Shown here piece after piece: positions 44,478-55,000 of a stretch of 64,000 bases of DNA. The notes beneath the pieces are model-generated. The model made no database searches, was not told where the DNA came from, and was given only the letters and a program-made list of their open reading frames with translations. The stretch's first letter is position 1; each line of letters begins with the position of its first letter. This stretch comes from Duncaniella dubosii (lineage in GTDB: Bacteria; Bacteroidota; Bacteroidia; Bacteroidales; Muribaculaceae). The stretch covers positions 1,054,001 to 1,118,000 of the forward strand of contig NZ_CP039396.1 in NCBI RefSeq assembly GCF_004803915.1, written 5' to 3'. The position numbers and the translations under genes are program-made.

Positions 44478-47017
44478 TGCAGTAGAAAATTCTTTACACT
44501 GAGATTTATGGACAGGATGAAATTATGGCGATGACAGGCGAAAACACTCAGAGGCGGAAGATGAGCCACGTTCCCGCGCAGACAGCATGAAGTAAGCAGC
44601 CCCGAACGCATGACTCCCGCACCGTTGTCAGCCCGGAGCTCGACAGTCCCGCCGGAAATCTCGCCGAATAGAGGAAGGGCGAATCCATAGACGCCGGGCG
44701 ACGGCGAAGGCGCTGCGACCGACGCGCGATAGGCCACAGCGACCTCAGCATCCTCACGTGAGACCGACAGCTGGTAGAGCCGTCCATCGTCATCGGTGGC
44801 CCAGACACTCTGACCGTCGTCAAGAAGCGACGACACGACCGGAAACGAGCGGGTGTAGAGCATCCTGCCTTTATCGTCATGGACAACCGCATCGGGAAAT
44901 AACGGACGGAAATCATCGCCCTCCGCAATCATGAAGTTTTCAGGACAAGGATTTTCGTGGCCGTAGAAACAGATAAGTTCGCCACGTGACGAATCACGCG
45001 CAAGCCTCCCGGCACTGACAAAGGAGCGCATGGTGACGACGCTCTGGCCTGTGATCCTCACAAGGTCATCGCCGGCAAGCACCGCGATAGAGTTTCCACC
45101 GAGACGACAGACGGCATCGCAGCTGCCGACAGGGCGAATGTCAAGAGTGCGCGCGGTCAGACGGCTGCGCGACGAATTAGCCGTTACCGACTGCACTCCG
45201 CCCCTCCCGAAAAGATAGAACCGCGCGCTGCCCGCATCCCATCCACCGGTCGTCCCGGCAGCGGCCATCAGAGCCACAGGGCGCGATTCGGAAGTCCGGG
45301 TGACAGCAAGCGGGCGGAGTGGTTCAGAAACGGAGGCAAGCACTACAGCCGACGGCATCGGGCGCGGACGCGACGAGCCGGAGGGAAGGATAAAGGCCGG
45401 CATGTCACGCTCCATCTCCACCGGCAATCCGTCGTCGGCAAGCCAGTAGGCAAAACGCCCTGAGGGATCTGGACGAAGGTCGACACGGAGCGAACAACGC
45501 TCATAGAACAGCTCCATGCTCACCGCGTCGGCCGACGGATAGACGAGCAGCGGTGACATCGGACCGGGAGGGAAAGAACTTATTGCGGCGCTGCGCACAG
45601 AGCTGCTGCCGTCGGCAAAACCGATTTTGACAGCCATCGGTGCTGACTGAGGGAAATCAGTGCCGGGCGCGGGAGCTGCAATGACAAATCCGCATGGCAG
45701 CCAGCCTTTAAAGCGCATGGCCGAAACAGAGGTGTATGCGATGCTGTCGCCACCAGTAGCGGCCACTCCGGCGCAGAGACAATGAGGCATGTCGAGCGCT
45801 ACCATGAGCGATTCATCCTGTCGAAGCGGTGTATGGGCACGTGACACAAGACGGCGAAGCACCGTCAGCTCATCGTCGAGACCGTAAGAAGGACGACGTA
45901 GCGGGCGGCTTATTCCCTTCCATTCACAGGCCGAAGAGTCGAAACCGAGGGTCGCACACGGACTCAGACTTTCGCCTACGGATGCAAGGACTGCTTCGGT
46001 CAGAGAGCGCAGACGCGAGCCTTCGCCGGCAATAGCCGAGACCGAATCATTCAGCCCCGGCAACCCGACATGGAGCGATCCGGAAGTGGCCGAAAACGAG
46101 CCGAAGCGGTGAGGGGCATTGCCGGTCCCGTCAAACGGATGAAGCTGCGGACTGACCGACAAGACCACGCGGCTGACCGCCTCCTGCCATTGTTCCGACA
46201 GCGGAATGCAGAGTTTCAGACGCAGGGTGAAGGCGGACGCTGTCATGCGCTCAAAGGAGAGCGTCGAGAAGCCGTCGCCGCTCAACAAAAAGTCTACGCC
46301 AAGCAGCTGCTGGCCGTCGGATGGCATGACCATTACCGGCGCTGAGACATAGAGCACCTCTCCGTGGTGGCCGATGAGGCTGTAGCGCGCGATTACCGGC
46401 TGGAAATAGACCTGACGCTGCATGGCTGACTCAGCTATCGAGCGGTAGGCATCTCCGACGAGACGGCCAACTGCCAGCGCATCTGCGGCAGTGAGCCGTG
46501 ATGAGCGCGAGGTGTATGAATCCCGGAGCTTAGTGCCTCCGACCGTCGTGGTCAGCGGGGCATCGTCATTGCGAACAATCGCAAGAGGCTCCGGCATGTC
46601 GGCCGCGCAATGCCAAGTCCAGCCGCCATTGCTGTCGGCATGCAGCCACATGGGAGCATCGTCAGCACCCATAAGAATCAGATAGCGGCCGGCACATCCG
46701 ACAACGCCCGACGGTTTTCCGGGTGCGTCAGGAAGCTTTACGGACTGAGTGCCGTCGTGACAAAGCAGACGACCTTCATGTTCCATGACAAGCCATTTAC
46801 GGCCATCGGGACTTTCTATACGGCCTCCGGGAAGCAGGCGTGCGCCGGGTATAGGGCGGTCAAGCGTAATTTCGGCGGGAGAACCGACCGCTTCAAGGCC
46901 GGAACGCCTGAGCGAAGGCCGGAGGTTATGGCAGATTTCCGTTTCGCGCCGGATCAAAGCGCCTGCCGGAAAACGAATCACAGTCTTGTGGCTGCCTTTC
47001 AATCGACGAGAGTTCAT
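44474..47017 (-). CDS. Large phage-type structural protein, tail/neck-like (function unproven)
   Basis: ATG 47017 (MNSRRLKGSHKTVIRF) is preferred; the frame extends upstream to 47167 but that part overlaps the promoter at 47114-47121. The 847-aa product has no signal peptide. It is rich in short beta-strand pairs with WxxD/GR turns (for example GRKWLVMEHEGRLLCHDG near residue 75 and SVWATDDDGRLYQLSVSRED near 760), a pattern seen in beta-propeller tail or DNA-stabilisation proteins of podophages. I do not recognise the exact family. The TGA overlaps the terminase ATG, so the two are coupled. It is the first gene of the terminase operon. Confidence 0.55.
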   Translation of the reverse strand: MNSRRLKGSHKTVIRFPAGALIRRETEICHNLRPSLRRSGLEAVGSPAEITLDRPIPGARLLPGGRIESPDGRKWLVMEHEGRLLCHDGTQSVKLPDAPGKPSGVVGCAGRYLILMGADDAPMWLHADSNGGWTWHCAADMPEPLAIVRNDDAPLTTTVGGTKLRDSYTSRSSRLTAADALAVGRLVGDAYRSIAESAMQRQVYFQPVIARYSLIGHHGEVLYVSAPVMVMPSDGQQLLGVDFLLSGDGFSTLSFERMTASAFTLRLKLCIPLSEQWQEAVSRVVLSVSPQLHPFDGTGNAPHRFGSFSATSGSLHVGLPGLNDSVSAIAGEGSRLRSLTEAVLASVGESLSPCATLGFDSSACEWKGISRPLRRPSYGLDDELTVLRRLVSRAHTPLRQDESLMVALDMPHCLCAGVAATGGDSIAYTSVSAMRFKGWLPCGFVIAAPAPGTDFPQSAPMAVKIGFADGSSSVRSAAISSFPPGPMSPLLVYPSADAVSMELFYERCSLRVDLRPDPSGRFAYWLADDGLPVEMERDMPAFILPSGSSRPRPMPSAVVLASVSEPLRPLAVTRTSESRPVALMAAAGTTGGWDAGSARFYLFGRGGVQSVTANSSRSRLTARTLDIRPVGSCDAVCRLGGNSIAVLAGDDLVRITGQSVVTMRSFVSAGRLARDSSRGELICFYGHENPCPENFMIAEGDDFRPLFPDAVVHDDKGRMLYTRSFPVVSSLLDDGQSVWATDDDGRLYQLSVSREDAEVAVAYRASVAAPSPSPGVYGFALPLFGEISGGTVELRADNGAGVMRSGLLTSCCLRGNVAHLPPLSVFACHRHNFILSINLSVKNFLLQ

Positions 47018-47113
47018 AGTAGGGATTAAGGATGAAGGGTAAAGGATTAGAAATGAGTGCAGATAAGGTAAAAGGGTTAATAACAGGAGTTGATTGGTGG
47101 GTTGGGCATGGTG

Positions 47114-47121
47114 CAAATTTA
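47114..47121 (-). promoter_or_regulatory. -7 box of the terminase operon
   Basis: The minus strand reads TAAATTTG followed by CACC, matching TAnnTTTG, about 97 bases before the ATG at 47017. The shared element lies exactly 32 bases upstream. Confidence 0.6.
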
Positions 47122-47145
47122 CTATTATCCGATGCCCGAAAAGGT

Positions 47146-47158
47146 GCGATAATACAAA
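47146..47158 (-). promoter_or_regulatory. Element shared by both phage-type operons (copy 2)
   Basis: The plus strand reads GCGATAATACAAA, identical to 2411-2423, with the same 32-base spacing to the -7 box. GAGG follows after two bases here; at copy 1 it follows after one. Confidence 0.6.
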
Positions 47159-47165
47159 TTGAGGC

Positions 47166-47217
47166 ATAAAAAGACAGCATGGGAAATGTTATAACATTTC
47201 CCATGCTGTCTTTTTAT
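47166..47217. terminator. Perfect 52-base palindrome, terminator of the DUF4831 gene
   Basis: Positions 47166-47191 are the exact reverse complement of 47192-47217, with no loop, ending in TTTTTAT on both strands. It lies 26 bases past the DUF4831 stop and separates that gene from the terminase-operon promoter. Confidence 0.85.
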
Positions 47218-47243
47218 ATCTTCTCAGGGCTAAAACGCCGCAA

Positions 47244-48332
47244 TCAATTATTGGTTCCCAGTTCGCGGACTGCGCCTGTGAGCGGATTGAAATGGAGATA
47301 GGCAGGCTGGCGCTTGTGGGTGAACAGGCTTGGGTCAAGACCGAAAACCACACCATATTGCGCGACATCAAACTCCTTCTCGACCAATGTCTTGTCGTCG
47401 AAGCTCAACGACACCCACGCAGCCCCCGGAATGCGGTAGGCCACGCCCCCCTTGGGGAAAGTCTTGGCCACTCCCTTATCATTGACCGGCAGTTCGCCAC
47501 GTGTCACAGGCGTAATCTCGATATATATCGGATCGCCTGACAGGTCTGTGGCATCAACAAGCCCTTCGGCAGCCGAAAGACGGGCCACAACCATGCGTCC
47601 CTGCTCACCCTCTTCGGGTACATAGACCATATATGTACGGACTTCCACCGACTTCTGGACAGTGCCGAGAAACATTGCGGTCAGAGCCTCCTCCTGCCCC
47701 GCAAGCTGGTCGAGAGCCAGTTTCATGGCAGCCCCGTCCGAAGGCATCGCGTCGGCCTGGCCGGATATGATTTCGTTGCGATTGGTGCGAAGTTCATAGA
47801 TTTTATCAGCCGCCAGTTCGGCTTTTTTTGCCGATGAACGGCTCTGAATCATTTCGGGGGTTACAGCCTGCTGCGCTATGGGCTTCTGGAGCACCGTGGG
47901 CGCGGGGGCAACAGCCTTGGGAAGTGGCGTCAGCTCGACAGCCGCCTCGTAGGTCTCATCGTTGATTGAAAGCGGGAAATTGCTGTCGCTCACCATCATG
48001 AACGTGCCATTGCCTCCTTTGAAAGTTGCAAGATAACGCGCCTCTTCGTTGGCAATGGCCACAGGATTGATGACAGCTTCCGTGATGCGCCACGACGTAG
48101 ACTGCTGCATGATCGGCTCAGTGTTGAGATATTTGCGGGCATACTGATAAAACTCGCCGGGAGTGTTGACTGTCTTCTCGACGGCAATCGTGACTTCGAA
48201 AGCCGTCAGCGGAAGAGTGTACATCAGACCATACTCGCTCGCCTTGGTGGCTGTCAGCTTCGACGATGTCTGTGCCGTGGACGGAAGCGCAGCCAGAGCG
48301 CCCAGCAGCAATATAGACAATAACTTTCTCAT
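47244..48332 (-). CDS. DUF4831-family secreted protein
   Basis: The 362-aa protein has a signal peptide (MRKLLSILLLGALAALPSTAQ). The family signature is the opening GLMYTLPLTAFEVTIAVEK followed by GEFYQYARKYL, then a Lys/Ala-rich helix SSAKKAELAADKIYELRTNR and C-terminal RIPGAAWVSLSFDDK. DUF4831 is confined to Bacteroidetes and has no known function; it is likely periplasmic. It lies 66 bases downstream of nnr with no promoter in the gap and is followed by a long palindrome terminator. Confidence 0.85.
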   Translation of the reverse strand: MRKLLSILLLGALAALPSTAQTSSKLTATKASEYGLMYTLPLTAFEVTIAVEKTVNTPGEFYQYARKYLNTEPIMQQSTSWRITEAVINPVAIANEEARYLATFKGGNGTFMMVSDSNFPLSINDETYEAAVELTPLPKAVAPAPTVLQKPIAQQAVTPEMIQSRSSAKKAELAADKIYELRTNRNEIISGQADAMPSDGAAMKLALDQLAGQEEALTAMFLGTVQKSVEVRTYMVYVPEEGEQGRMVVARLSAAEGLVDATDLSGDPIYIEITPVTRGELPVNDKGVAKTFPKGGVAYRIPGAAWVSLSFDDKTLVEKEFDVAQYGVVFGLDPSLFTHKRQPAYLHFNPLTGAVRELGTNN

Positions 48333-48398
48333 AGTTGAAATTGAAAAGTCTTTTAACCTTTTTAATTCTATGTTTTAAACTCTTTAACTCTCTGGAAA

Positions 48399-49916
48399 TT
48401 ACACCTGCATGATGGCTTTTATCGCCTTGCCGACACAAGCGGCGATGTCGCCGGAGAGCGAGCCGTATTCGCCCTCGACATGTGCGGCTATGTCGCCGGC
48501 AAGCCCGTGGATGTAGACAGCTGCCGTAGCAGCGATCTCCGACTTGTAGCCCTGTGCGAGCAGCGAGGTGATGATTCCTGTCAGCACGTCGCCGCTTCCG
48601 GCTGTGGCCATAGCGGCAGAACCTGTCGAATTGAAAAATATCTTTCCGTCAGGACGTACAGTGGCGCTGTAACGGCCTTTCAGCACGATTATCACCTTAT
48701 ATTTATGAGCCACTTCAAGCGCCCTGAGCAGACGGGTCTCCGACGAAGCCTGCGAGCCGAAAATGCGGTCAAACTCACCGGCATGGGGCGTAAGAATCGA
48801 GCCGGGAGCTATGTGGTCCATGAGCGCAGGCGTGCGGGAGATGATGTTGAGGGCATCGGCATCGAACACCATCGGCCGTTTTATGGTCTTGATAAGAGTC
48901 TCAAGCGCTCCGCGTGTGGCATCGTTTGTGCCTATGCCCGGCCCTACGCCGATAGCAGTGAAATTGACGCGCGGAGTCATGTCGGAAATCACGTTCTCGT
49001 TTCTGTCAGGGAGATAGAGCGCTTCGGGGACAGCAGTCTGGAGCACGCTGAAACCGCAGCGGGGAGCATGGACGGTCAGTTTGCCCACACCCGAGCGCAA
49101 AGCTCCGCGGGCGGCGAGCACTGCCGCTCCCATCATGCCGTAGCAGCCCGTGAAGAGCAACGCATGGCCGAAATCAGCCTTGGAGCAGAAATCGGGACGG
49201 CGTTTGAGCACACGTCTTACATCGTCTTTCTCTATAAAGAAATATTTCGTGGGGGTCTGTTCGATTGCGCGGCGACTCAGACCGATGTCGACCACCTTCC
49301 ACTGCCCGACGATAGGGGCATTGTCGCTCAGGAAAAACGCGAGTCGCGGAAACTGCACTGCGACAGTGAGGTCGGCATGGACAACGTTGCGGGCAAGTAT
49401 GCGCGAATTCCAGTCGCCATACATTCCGGAAGGCACATCAATCGACACCACGGTCGCCCCTGATTCGTTGATATAGCGCGCCATAGCCATATATCCGCCT
49501 TCGAGGGGGTTGCGAAGACCTGTACCGAAAAGTCCGTCGATGACGAGATGGTCGGCTGTAAGGGTCGGAATGTGAGACGTATGCACAATCTCCGTCATGG
49601 CCACATTGCCAAGCCTGAGGAGTTCGTCGCGGCATGCCCGGCAGTCGGGCGACAGCGAGTCGCCTTTCACATTGATAAGCACGACATGCGGATTGAATCC
49701 GGCCTCTATCAGCAGTTTGGCTACAATCAGAGCATCAGCGCCGTTATTTCCCGCGCCGGCAAAAACCATTGTTGGTTTCGACGGACTCCAGCGGCTGAGA
49801 ATTTCATTGACCACCCCTTCTGCCACACGGTGGATCAGCTCCATCGAGCTGACACCCTCCTCCTCGATAGTGACGCGGTCAATGTTTCGTATATGTTCAG
49901 TGCTAAAAATCTTCAT
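48399..49916 (-). CDS. nnr: Bifunctional NAD(P)H-hydrate repair enzyme
   Basis: Nnr repairs damaged NAD(P)H: the N-terminal epimerase interconverts NAD(P)HX forms and the C-terminal dehydratase restores NAD(P)H with ADP or ATP. ATG 49916 (MKIFSTEHIRNIDRVTIEEE) gives 505 aa. The epimerase domain (1-215) has FAGAGNNGADALIVAKLL and VSIDVPSGMYGDW. The dehydratase domain (230-505) has GVGPGIGTN, LTPHAGEFDRIFG and ATAGSGDVLTGII with the catalytic Asp. Its own promoter is at 49942-49949. Confidence 0.93.
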   Translation of the reverse strand: MKIFSTEHIRNIDRVTIEEEGVSSMELIHRVAEGVVNEILSRWSPSKPTMVFAGAGNNGADALIVAKLLIEAGFNPHVVLINVKGDSLSPDCRACRDELLRLGNVAMTEIVHTSHIPTLTADHLVIDGLFGTGLRNPLEGGYMAMARYINESGATVVSIDVPSGMYGDWNSRILARNVVHADLTVAVQFPRLAFFLSDNAPIVGQWKVVDIGLSRRAIEQTPTKYFFIEKDDVRRVLKRRPDFCSKADFGHALLFTGCYGMMGAAVLAARGALRSGVGKLTVHAPRCGFSVLQTAVPEALYLPDRNENVISDMTPRVNFTAIGVGPGIGTNDATRGALETLIKTIKRPMVFDADALNIISRTPALMDHIAPGSILTPHAGEFDRIFGSQASSETRLLRALEVAHKYKVIIVLKGRYSATVRPDGKIFFNSTGSAAMATAGSGDVLTGIITSLLAQGYKSEIAATAAVYIHGLAGDIAAHVEGEYGSLSGDIAACVGKAIKAIMQV

Positions 49917-49941
49917 AATCAATCAAAAAGAATTGCCCACG

Positions 49942-49949
49942 CAAAATTA
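49942..49949 (-). promoter_or_regulatory. -7 box of nnr
   Basis: The minus strand reads TAATTTTG followed by CGTG, matching TAnnTTTG, 25 bases before the ATG at 49916. Confidence 0.6.
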
Positions 49950-50023
49950 CGGAAATTTCGCCAATAAACATGACTATCAACATAGATTAATCCAAAAAGT
50001 CGGCCAATCCGTATAAAAAAACA

Positions 50024-50055
50024 GTGTGCATGCCATCGGCCGACGGCATGCACAC
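50024..50055 (-). terminator. Terminator of the susCD operon
   Basis: GTGTGCATGCC (50024-50034) pairs with GGCATGCACAC (50045-50055). On the minus strand a run of seven T follows (complement of 50014-50020). The gap 50056-50214 to the susD stop holds nothing else I can name. Confidence 0.75.
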
Positions 50056-50214
50056 CAAGGGTTACGGTAGTCAAAACTAAAGGGAAGGTTCGGACCTTTA
50101 GGTGTGTCTCAATCGTGTGTCAGTGCAACAAGAATCATATCAATTCATTTAATATAACATGACTTTGCTCTTAATATTTACATGAACCCAATCCAGACAC
50201 TATCGTGAGCTGGA

Positions 50215-52008
50215 TCAATATCCGGGATTCTTGAAGAGCGCACCTGTGGTGATCACGTCTGTATAATTGCTCGGGATCGGACGCAGTGCGTATTCAGGCT
50301 TGAAGTAACCGGCAAGTTCGGGGAATGTCGACTGAAGGTAGCTTGCATCCTTATACATACCGGTGCGCTTAAGGTCGAAGAAGCGGGTGAACTCACCGCA
50401 AAGCTCTCGGCCACGTTCGTCAAGGACGGTGCGGATTGTAGCCGCTCCCGACAGAGGAGCAGCACCGGCACGCTGACGCACCTTGTTGATATAGCCCATA
50501 GCCTGTCCGCCACCGTTGAGGACGATGTCATATTCGGCAGCGATCAGATAAATCTCAGCCATACGCATCGGCATCACTCCGTTGAGATTACCGTTGCGCA
50601 TATTGCTTTCATTGGCTACAAAGTAATTGGAGCTTGCATGTTTGTTGAGCGACGGATAGTAGTAGCGGTAGTGGTTTTCACCTTCGCCGGCGGTCATGAT
50701 GATGCCTTTGTTGGAATCGTCATACACGTCCTTATAGTCGATAAGAAGATGATTCGATGTGCCCTTGTCAGCTACTTCCGACGCATAATTTGCATCCTGA
50801 GGCATCACGAAGCGGATTGCGAGATCACCGACATTGATCTTATCACCTACTTTTGAGGCATCCTTTCCGTAGCGTAAAGCATCGCCGTCAGTCCAGCTGT
50901 ACTCCTGATTTGCCTTCCATTCAGTGATGAAAAGCTTGTGGAAACGGGGGTCAAGCGTACCGTTGTCCTGCACGTAGAGGCTGAGGAGGTGCTGGGTCGG
51001 CATGAAGTCGCCCTGCACGCCGCCGTCCCATGCCAGACGTACAGCCTGATTGTCGATTCTCGCTCCGAAGTGGTTGAGCTGACAAAGGAAGTGCTCGTCG
51101 TTGCGGTTGGTGCGGTAGTTACCGTTGCTTGAACCGTGGGTCTTGCCGCCGTAGACGGTGTATTTCCAGAGAGCTTCCTTGTTTGACTTGTTGTTGGCCT
51201 CCTTGAACACGTCGTCAAAATCGGCATACATATATGTCATGTAGTTCGAGCCACCGCTCTCGCAGTCGGTGATGAGCTTCTTGGCGGCATCGAAACCTTC
51301 CTGAAGGAACTCGGGAGTGTCATACTGGCGTGTTGCGAGGCAAGCCTTGGCGAGATAGCCGAGCGCCGACTTCTTGGTGGGGTTGGCATCAGCATCATAA
51401 TTTCCGACCGGAAGCCATTCGGCAGCAAAACGCAAGTCGGGAATAATCACGTCGCGATAAATCTCAAGCGCATCTGTGCGCTCAGGCGAGTAATTGTTAG
51501 ACTTCTGCACGGCTGTCAGCTTTACGACACCGCCAAACATTTCAACGAGATTGTAGTAGTAGACAGCGCGGAGGAAATGAGCTTCAGCCACTTTGGCATT
51601 GCGCTCTGCGTCAGTCGCAAACGAGCAGTTGGGAGCTGTCTCGATGGCAAGGTTGCAAGCACCGATACCATCATATGCGGCGTTCCACAATGCGTTTGTG
51701 AAAGTCAGGTTGGGCGAGGCGCCTGCAAAGAACTTGAACACATTGTCGTTCTGACCCATCTGATTGGTCTTGGCGGTCCAGAGGTCGGTATTGCCTTCCA
51801 TGAAGCCCATGAAGTCAATGCCGTTGTAGAACTGGCGTTCGAGGCCGAAGTAGCACTGGTTGAGCAGTGTTTCGTAGCCGGCAGGAGTAGTGCCGAGGTT
51901 TTCAAGGGTAAAACCGCCGGGGTTTACCTCATCGAGTGAACAGGACTGCATCATGAGTGTCGCACTCACTCCACAGGCCCAAAGTATATTTGAGAATTTA
52001 CGTTTCAT
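50215..52008 (-). CDS. SusD/RagB-family outer-membrane nutrient-binding lipoprotein
   Basis: The 597-aa protein forms the lid of a SusCD pedal-bin transporter at the cell surface. The signal ends MMQSCSLDEVNPGG, with Cys 23 and an acidic tail expected for surface export. SusD landmarks are NALWNAAYDGIGACNLAIET, AEAHFLRAVYYYNLVEMFGGV and, at the C-terminus, GVMPMRMAEIYLIAAEYDIV and ELCGEFTRFFDLKRTG. It follows susC by 23 bases. No glycoside hydrolase, sulfatase or regulator of a polysaccharide locus is within the window, so the substrate (glycan or peptide) is open. Confidence 0.95.
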   Translation of the reverse strand: MKRKFSNILWACGVSATLMMQSCSLDEVNPGGFTLENLGTTPAGYETLLNQCYFGLERQFYNGIDFMGFMEGNTDLWTAKTNQMGQNDNVFKFFAGASPNLTFTNALWNAAYDGIGACNLAIETAPNCSFATDAERNAKVAEAHFLRAVYYYNLVEMFGGVVKLTAVQKSNNYSPERTDALEIYRDVIIPDLRFAAEWLPVGNYDADANPTKKSALGYLAKACLATRQYDTPEFLQEGFDAAKKLITDCESGGSNYMTYMYADFDDVFKEANNKSNKEALWKYTVYGGKTHGSSNGNYRTNRNDEHFLCQLNHFGARIDNQAVRLAWDGGVQGDFMPTQHLLSLYVQDNGTLDPRFHKLFITEWKANQEYSWTDGDALRYGKDASKVGDKINVGDLAIRFVMPQDANYASEVADKGTSNHLLIDYKDVYDDSNKGIIMTAGEGENHYRYYYPSLNKHASSNYFVANESNMRNGNLNGVMPMRMAEIYLIAAEYDIVLNGGGQAMGYINKVRQRAGAAPLSGAATIRTVLDERGRELCGEFTRFFDLKRTGMYKDASYLQSTFPELAGYFKPEYALRPIPSNYTDVITTGALFKNPGY

Positions 52009-52031
52009 TGTATTAATTTCGTTTTATGGGA

Positions 52032-55000
52032 TTAGAGTGTGAGGTTGATACCGAATACAAACTGCTTGTATGTCGGGAACGCATCCGAACCGCCGGTCTC
52101 AGGGTCAGTGCCCTTGAGCTTGCTGTCATTGACAATGATACAGGGATTATAGGCAGTTCCATAGATGCGGAGACGCTCGATGAGAGCCTTGCGGGTAAGC
52201 TTCTGAGGCAGGGTGTAGCCGAGAGTGATGTTCTTGATCTTGGCAAACGAACCGTCGACTACACGGAGAGCGGGATAGAACTTGCTCTGTTTGCTTCCTG
52301 TACCGGGACGGGGATAGTAGGCTCCCTGATTGCTCTCTGTCCAGTAGTCAGTGCCGGCAAGCTGGTTCTTGGTACGTGAATCTTCTGCTGTGTAGTAGCC
52401 GAGGAGGTCGCTGCTGATAGTCTGACCGAAACGTCCCATCATGAATACAGAGAGGTCGAATCCTTTATACTGGAAGGTGTTGTTAAGACCGAGAATCCAG
52501 TTGGGGTTCTGATGACCGAGAATCTGACGGTCATTGTCGCTATAGGCGTGTACACCAACGTCGCCATCTTTCTCAATGGTTTCAATCTTGAGGAAACCGG
52601 GCTCAACACCAAGTTTCTTCATAAGTTCAGGATCATCGTTTGTACCCCAGATGCCGGCATATTTCCAGCTGTAGATACTCTTGATAGGCTGACCTTCGAA
52701 AAGGCTTTCGTTGATGAGGTCACCGCCGGGAAGCGATTTGATTTTTTCTTTGCTCCATGTTGCTGTGAAAGTTGTCGACCAGTTGAAATCCTTGGTCACG
52801 ATGTTGCGGCTGTTGATAGTCAATTCGACACCGTGGTTTTCGGTTTTTGCAAGGTTCTGCCAGCTCGAAAGGGGTGAGCCCCAGCCTGTAAGACCGTCGG
52901 TGATGGGCACAGTACGCTTGTAGAGAAGGCCCTTGGTGTCTGTCTTGAACCATTCGATTGATCCGTCGATGCGGCTGTTGAGCACACCGAAGTCAAGGCC
53001 GACGTTCCAGTTATATGATTTTTCCCAGCCGAGGTCGCTGCCGGCAAACGTACCTGTGTACTGTGCGAACTGAACGGGGACACCTCCGACAGTCACACCG
53101 GCGTTGGGATAGAGATATGCCTGACTCTGGGTCACGTAAGCGCCTGTACCGCCTGAGTTACCGGTGATACCGTAGCTGACACGGAGCTTTGCATTGTCAA
53201 GCCAGCTGCGGGTGTCCTCCAAGAAGCTTTCCTCAGAGATGCGCCATGCGACAGCACCTGCAGGGAATGAATCCCACTTGCTGCCTTCAGAGAACCAGCT
53301 GACACCGTCCAGCGGTTTGAGAATGTGAGAAGATAACGGCCTTTGTAATTATAGTTCACACGGAACGCATACGACATTTTCTGTGTGCGGGAATAGTCAG
53401 AGTAAGTGTAGGGGCTGGTCGAGCCGGAGAGAAGACGATGATACTGCCACGAGTCAACGAGGAAACCGCCGCTGCCGGCGATAGTCTGTTCGTTTGTATT
53501 CTTATTATAAGAGGTAATGAACTGCGCGCCAAACGAGTGGTCTTTGATATCGGCATTGTATGAGAGAATATTTTCCCATGTATATGACCAGCCGTTGTCA
53601 TGTGTCTTCTGTGCGTAGGGTGACGACGCATACGATGGCTGGTTTGCGTTCGCCTGACTGCCCCAGTACTGGCCGAGACGGCTGTCAGAGAGAGTAGTGC
53701 TGAGCTGTGAGCGGAGTTTCAGACCGGCAATGGGAGTAAGTTCAAGATAACCGATAGAGTTGATGTAGGTTGACTTGGTATTGTTGGCATACTGGTTTTC
53801 GATGAAGTCGCCCATCGGAGAATACTGTCCGTTGATGAACTCATGGTTAAGCTTTCCGTTCTCGTCATAAGCATCGCCAAGAGGGAACGAGGTCAGTGAC
53901 TTTGTATAGGTGTTCTTTACGCCTCGGTTGCGGTCTGAATAAGTAAGGTTGCTCGTGAAACCGATTGTGGCATACTTGTTGATTTCCTGATCGATATTGA
54001 GACGGAGAGTGTAGCGGTTGATATTGTCGTTCTCAAGCAGACCTTCTTCCTTCGCGTAGGAAGTCGAAGCGAAAATACGGGTCTTCTGTGTGCCTCCGCT
54101 GACTGAAAGAGCATATTTCTGTGTGGTCGCACGATGTCCTGACACGAGGTCAACCCAGTCAATCCACTTGCCCTGATTGTAGGCTTCCGTATAGAGCGGA
54201 TTGCCGAGCAGGGTGCTCATATCAGAAGGATAATTTCCGGTGGTATACTTGTAAGCCTCGCTCTGGTAAGCTACCCATTCGTCACCAAGCATACCGTGCT
54301 TGTAGTTTGCATCGCCACTGAATCCGTAGTAGGCATCGAAGTTGACCACAGCCTTGCCTTCCTCTCCTCGCTTGGTAGTGATAATGATCACACCGTTAGC
54401 ACCGGCCGAACCATAGATAGCCGTAGAGGAGGCGTCCTTGAGGATGTCGATTGACTCTATATCGCTCGGATTAACCTGATTGTAGCTGCCGGGAAGACCA
54501 TCGATGATGAAAAGAGGCTCGTTGCTGCCATAGATTGAACGCGAGCCACGAAGAAGGATGCTGACATCGCTGCCGACCTCACCGCTTGCCTTGGTGATGT
54601 CCATACCGGCGACCTTGCCGGAAAGGGCTTCCATCACGTTGTTGGTAGGAGCGACCACTACGTCAGAATTTTTCATCGAGGAGACAGCGCCAGTAAGGTC
54701 TTTACGCTTGACAGTGCCGTAGCCGATGACTACTACCTCATCAAGCACCTCGCGGTTTTCTCTGAGGGTGACATTAATCACGCTTTTTCCGGCGACGGAA
54801 ACTTCTTCAGTGACATAGCCGACATAGCTGATGACGAGCACAGCATTGTCAGCCACATTGTTGAGGGCAAAATTACCGTCAATGTCGGTGACTGTGCCCA
54901 TTTTGGTGCCTTGAACTGCGACATTAGCACCGATTACCGCTTCACCGGCTTCGTCAGTGACCGTGCCGGTAACAGATTTTGCCTGAGCGGTGGCCGCAAA

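Noticed and set aside
47155..47158. CAAA in the shared element read as the -33 box
   Set aside because: It lies 33 bases from the -7 box; the usual spacing is about 19-21, so it is better read as part of an upstream site.
47018..47167. Upstream 50 codons of the tail-like gene
   Set aside because: They cover the promoter and shared element and encode a hydrophobic, Leu-rich stretch unlike the rest; ATG 47017 is used instead.
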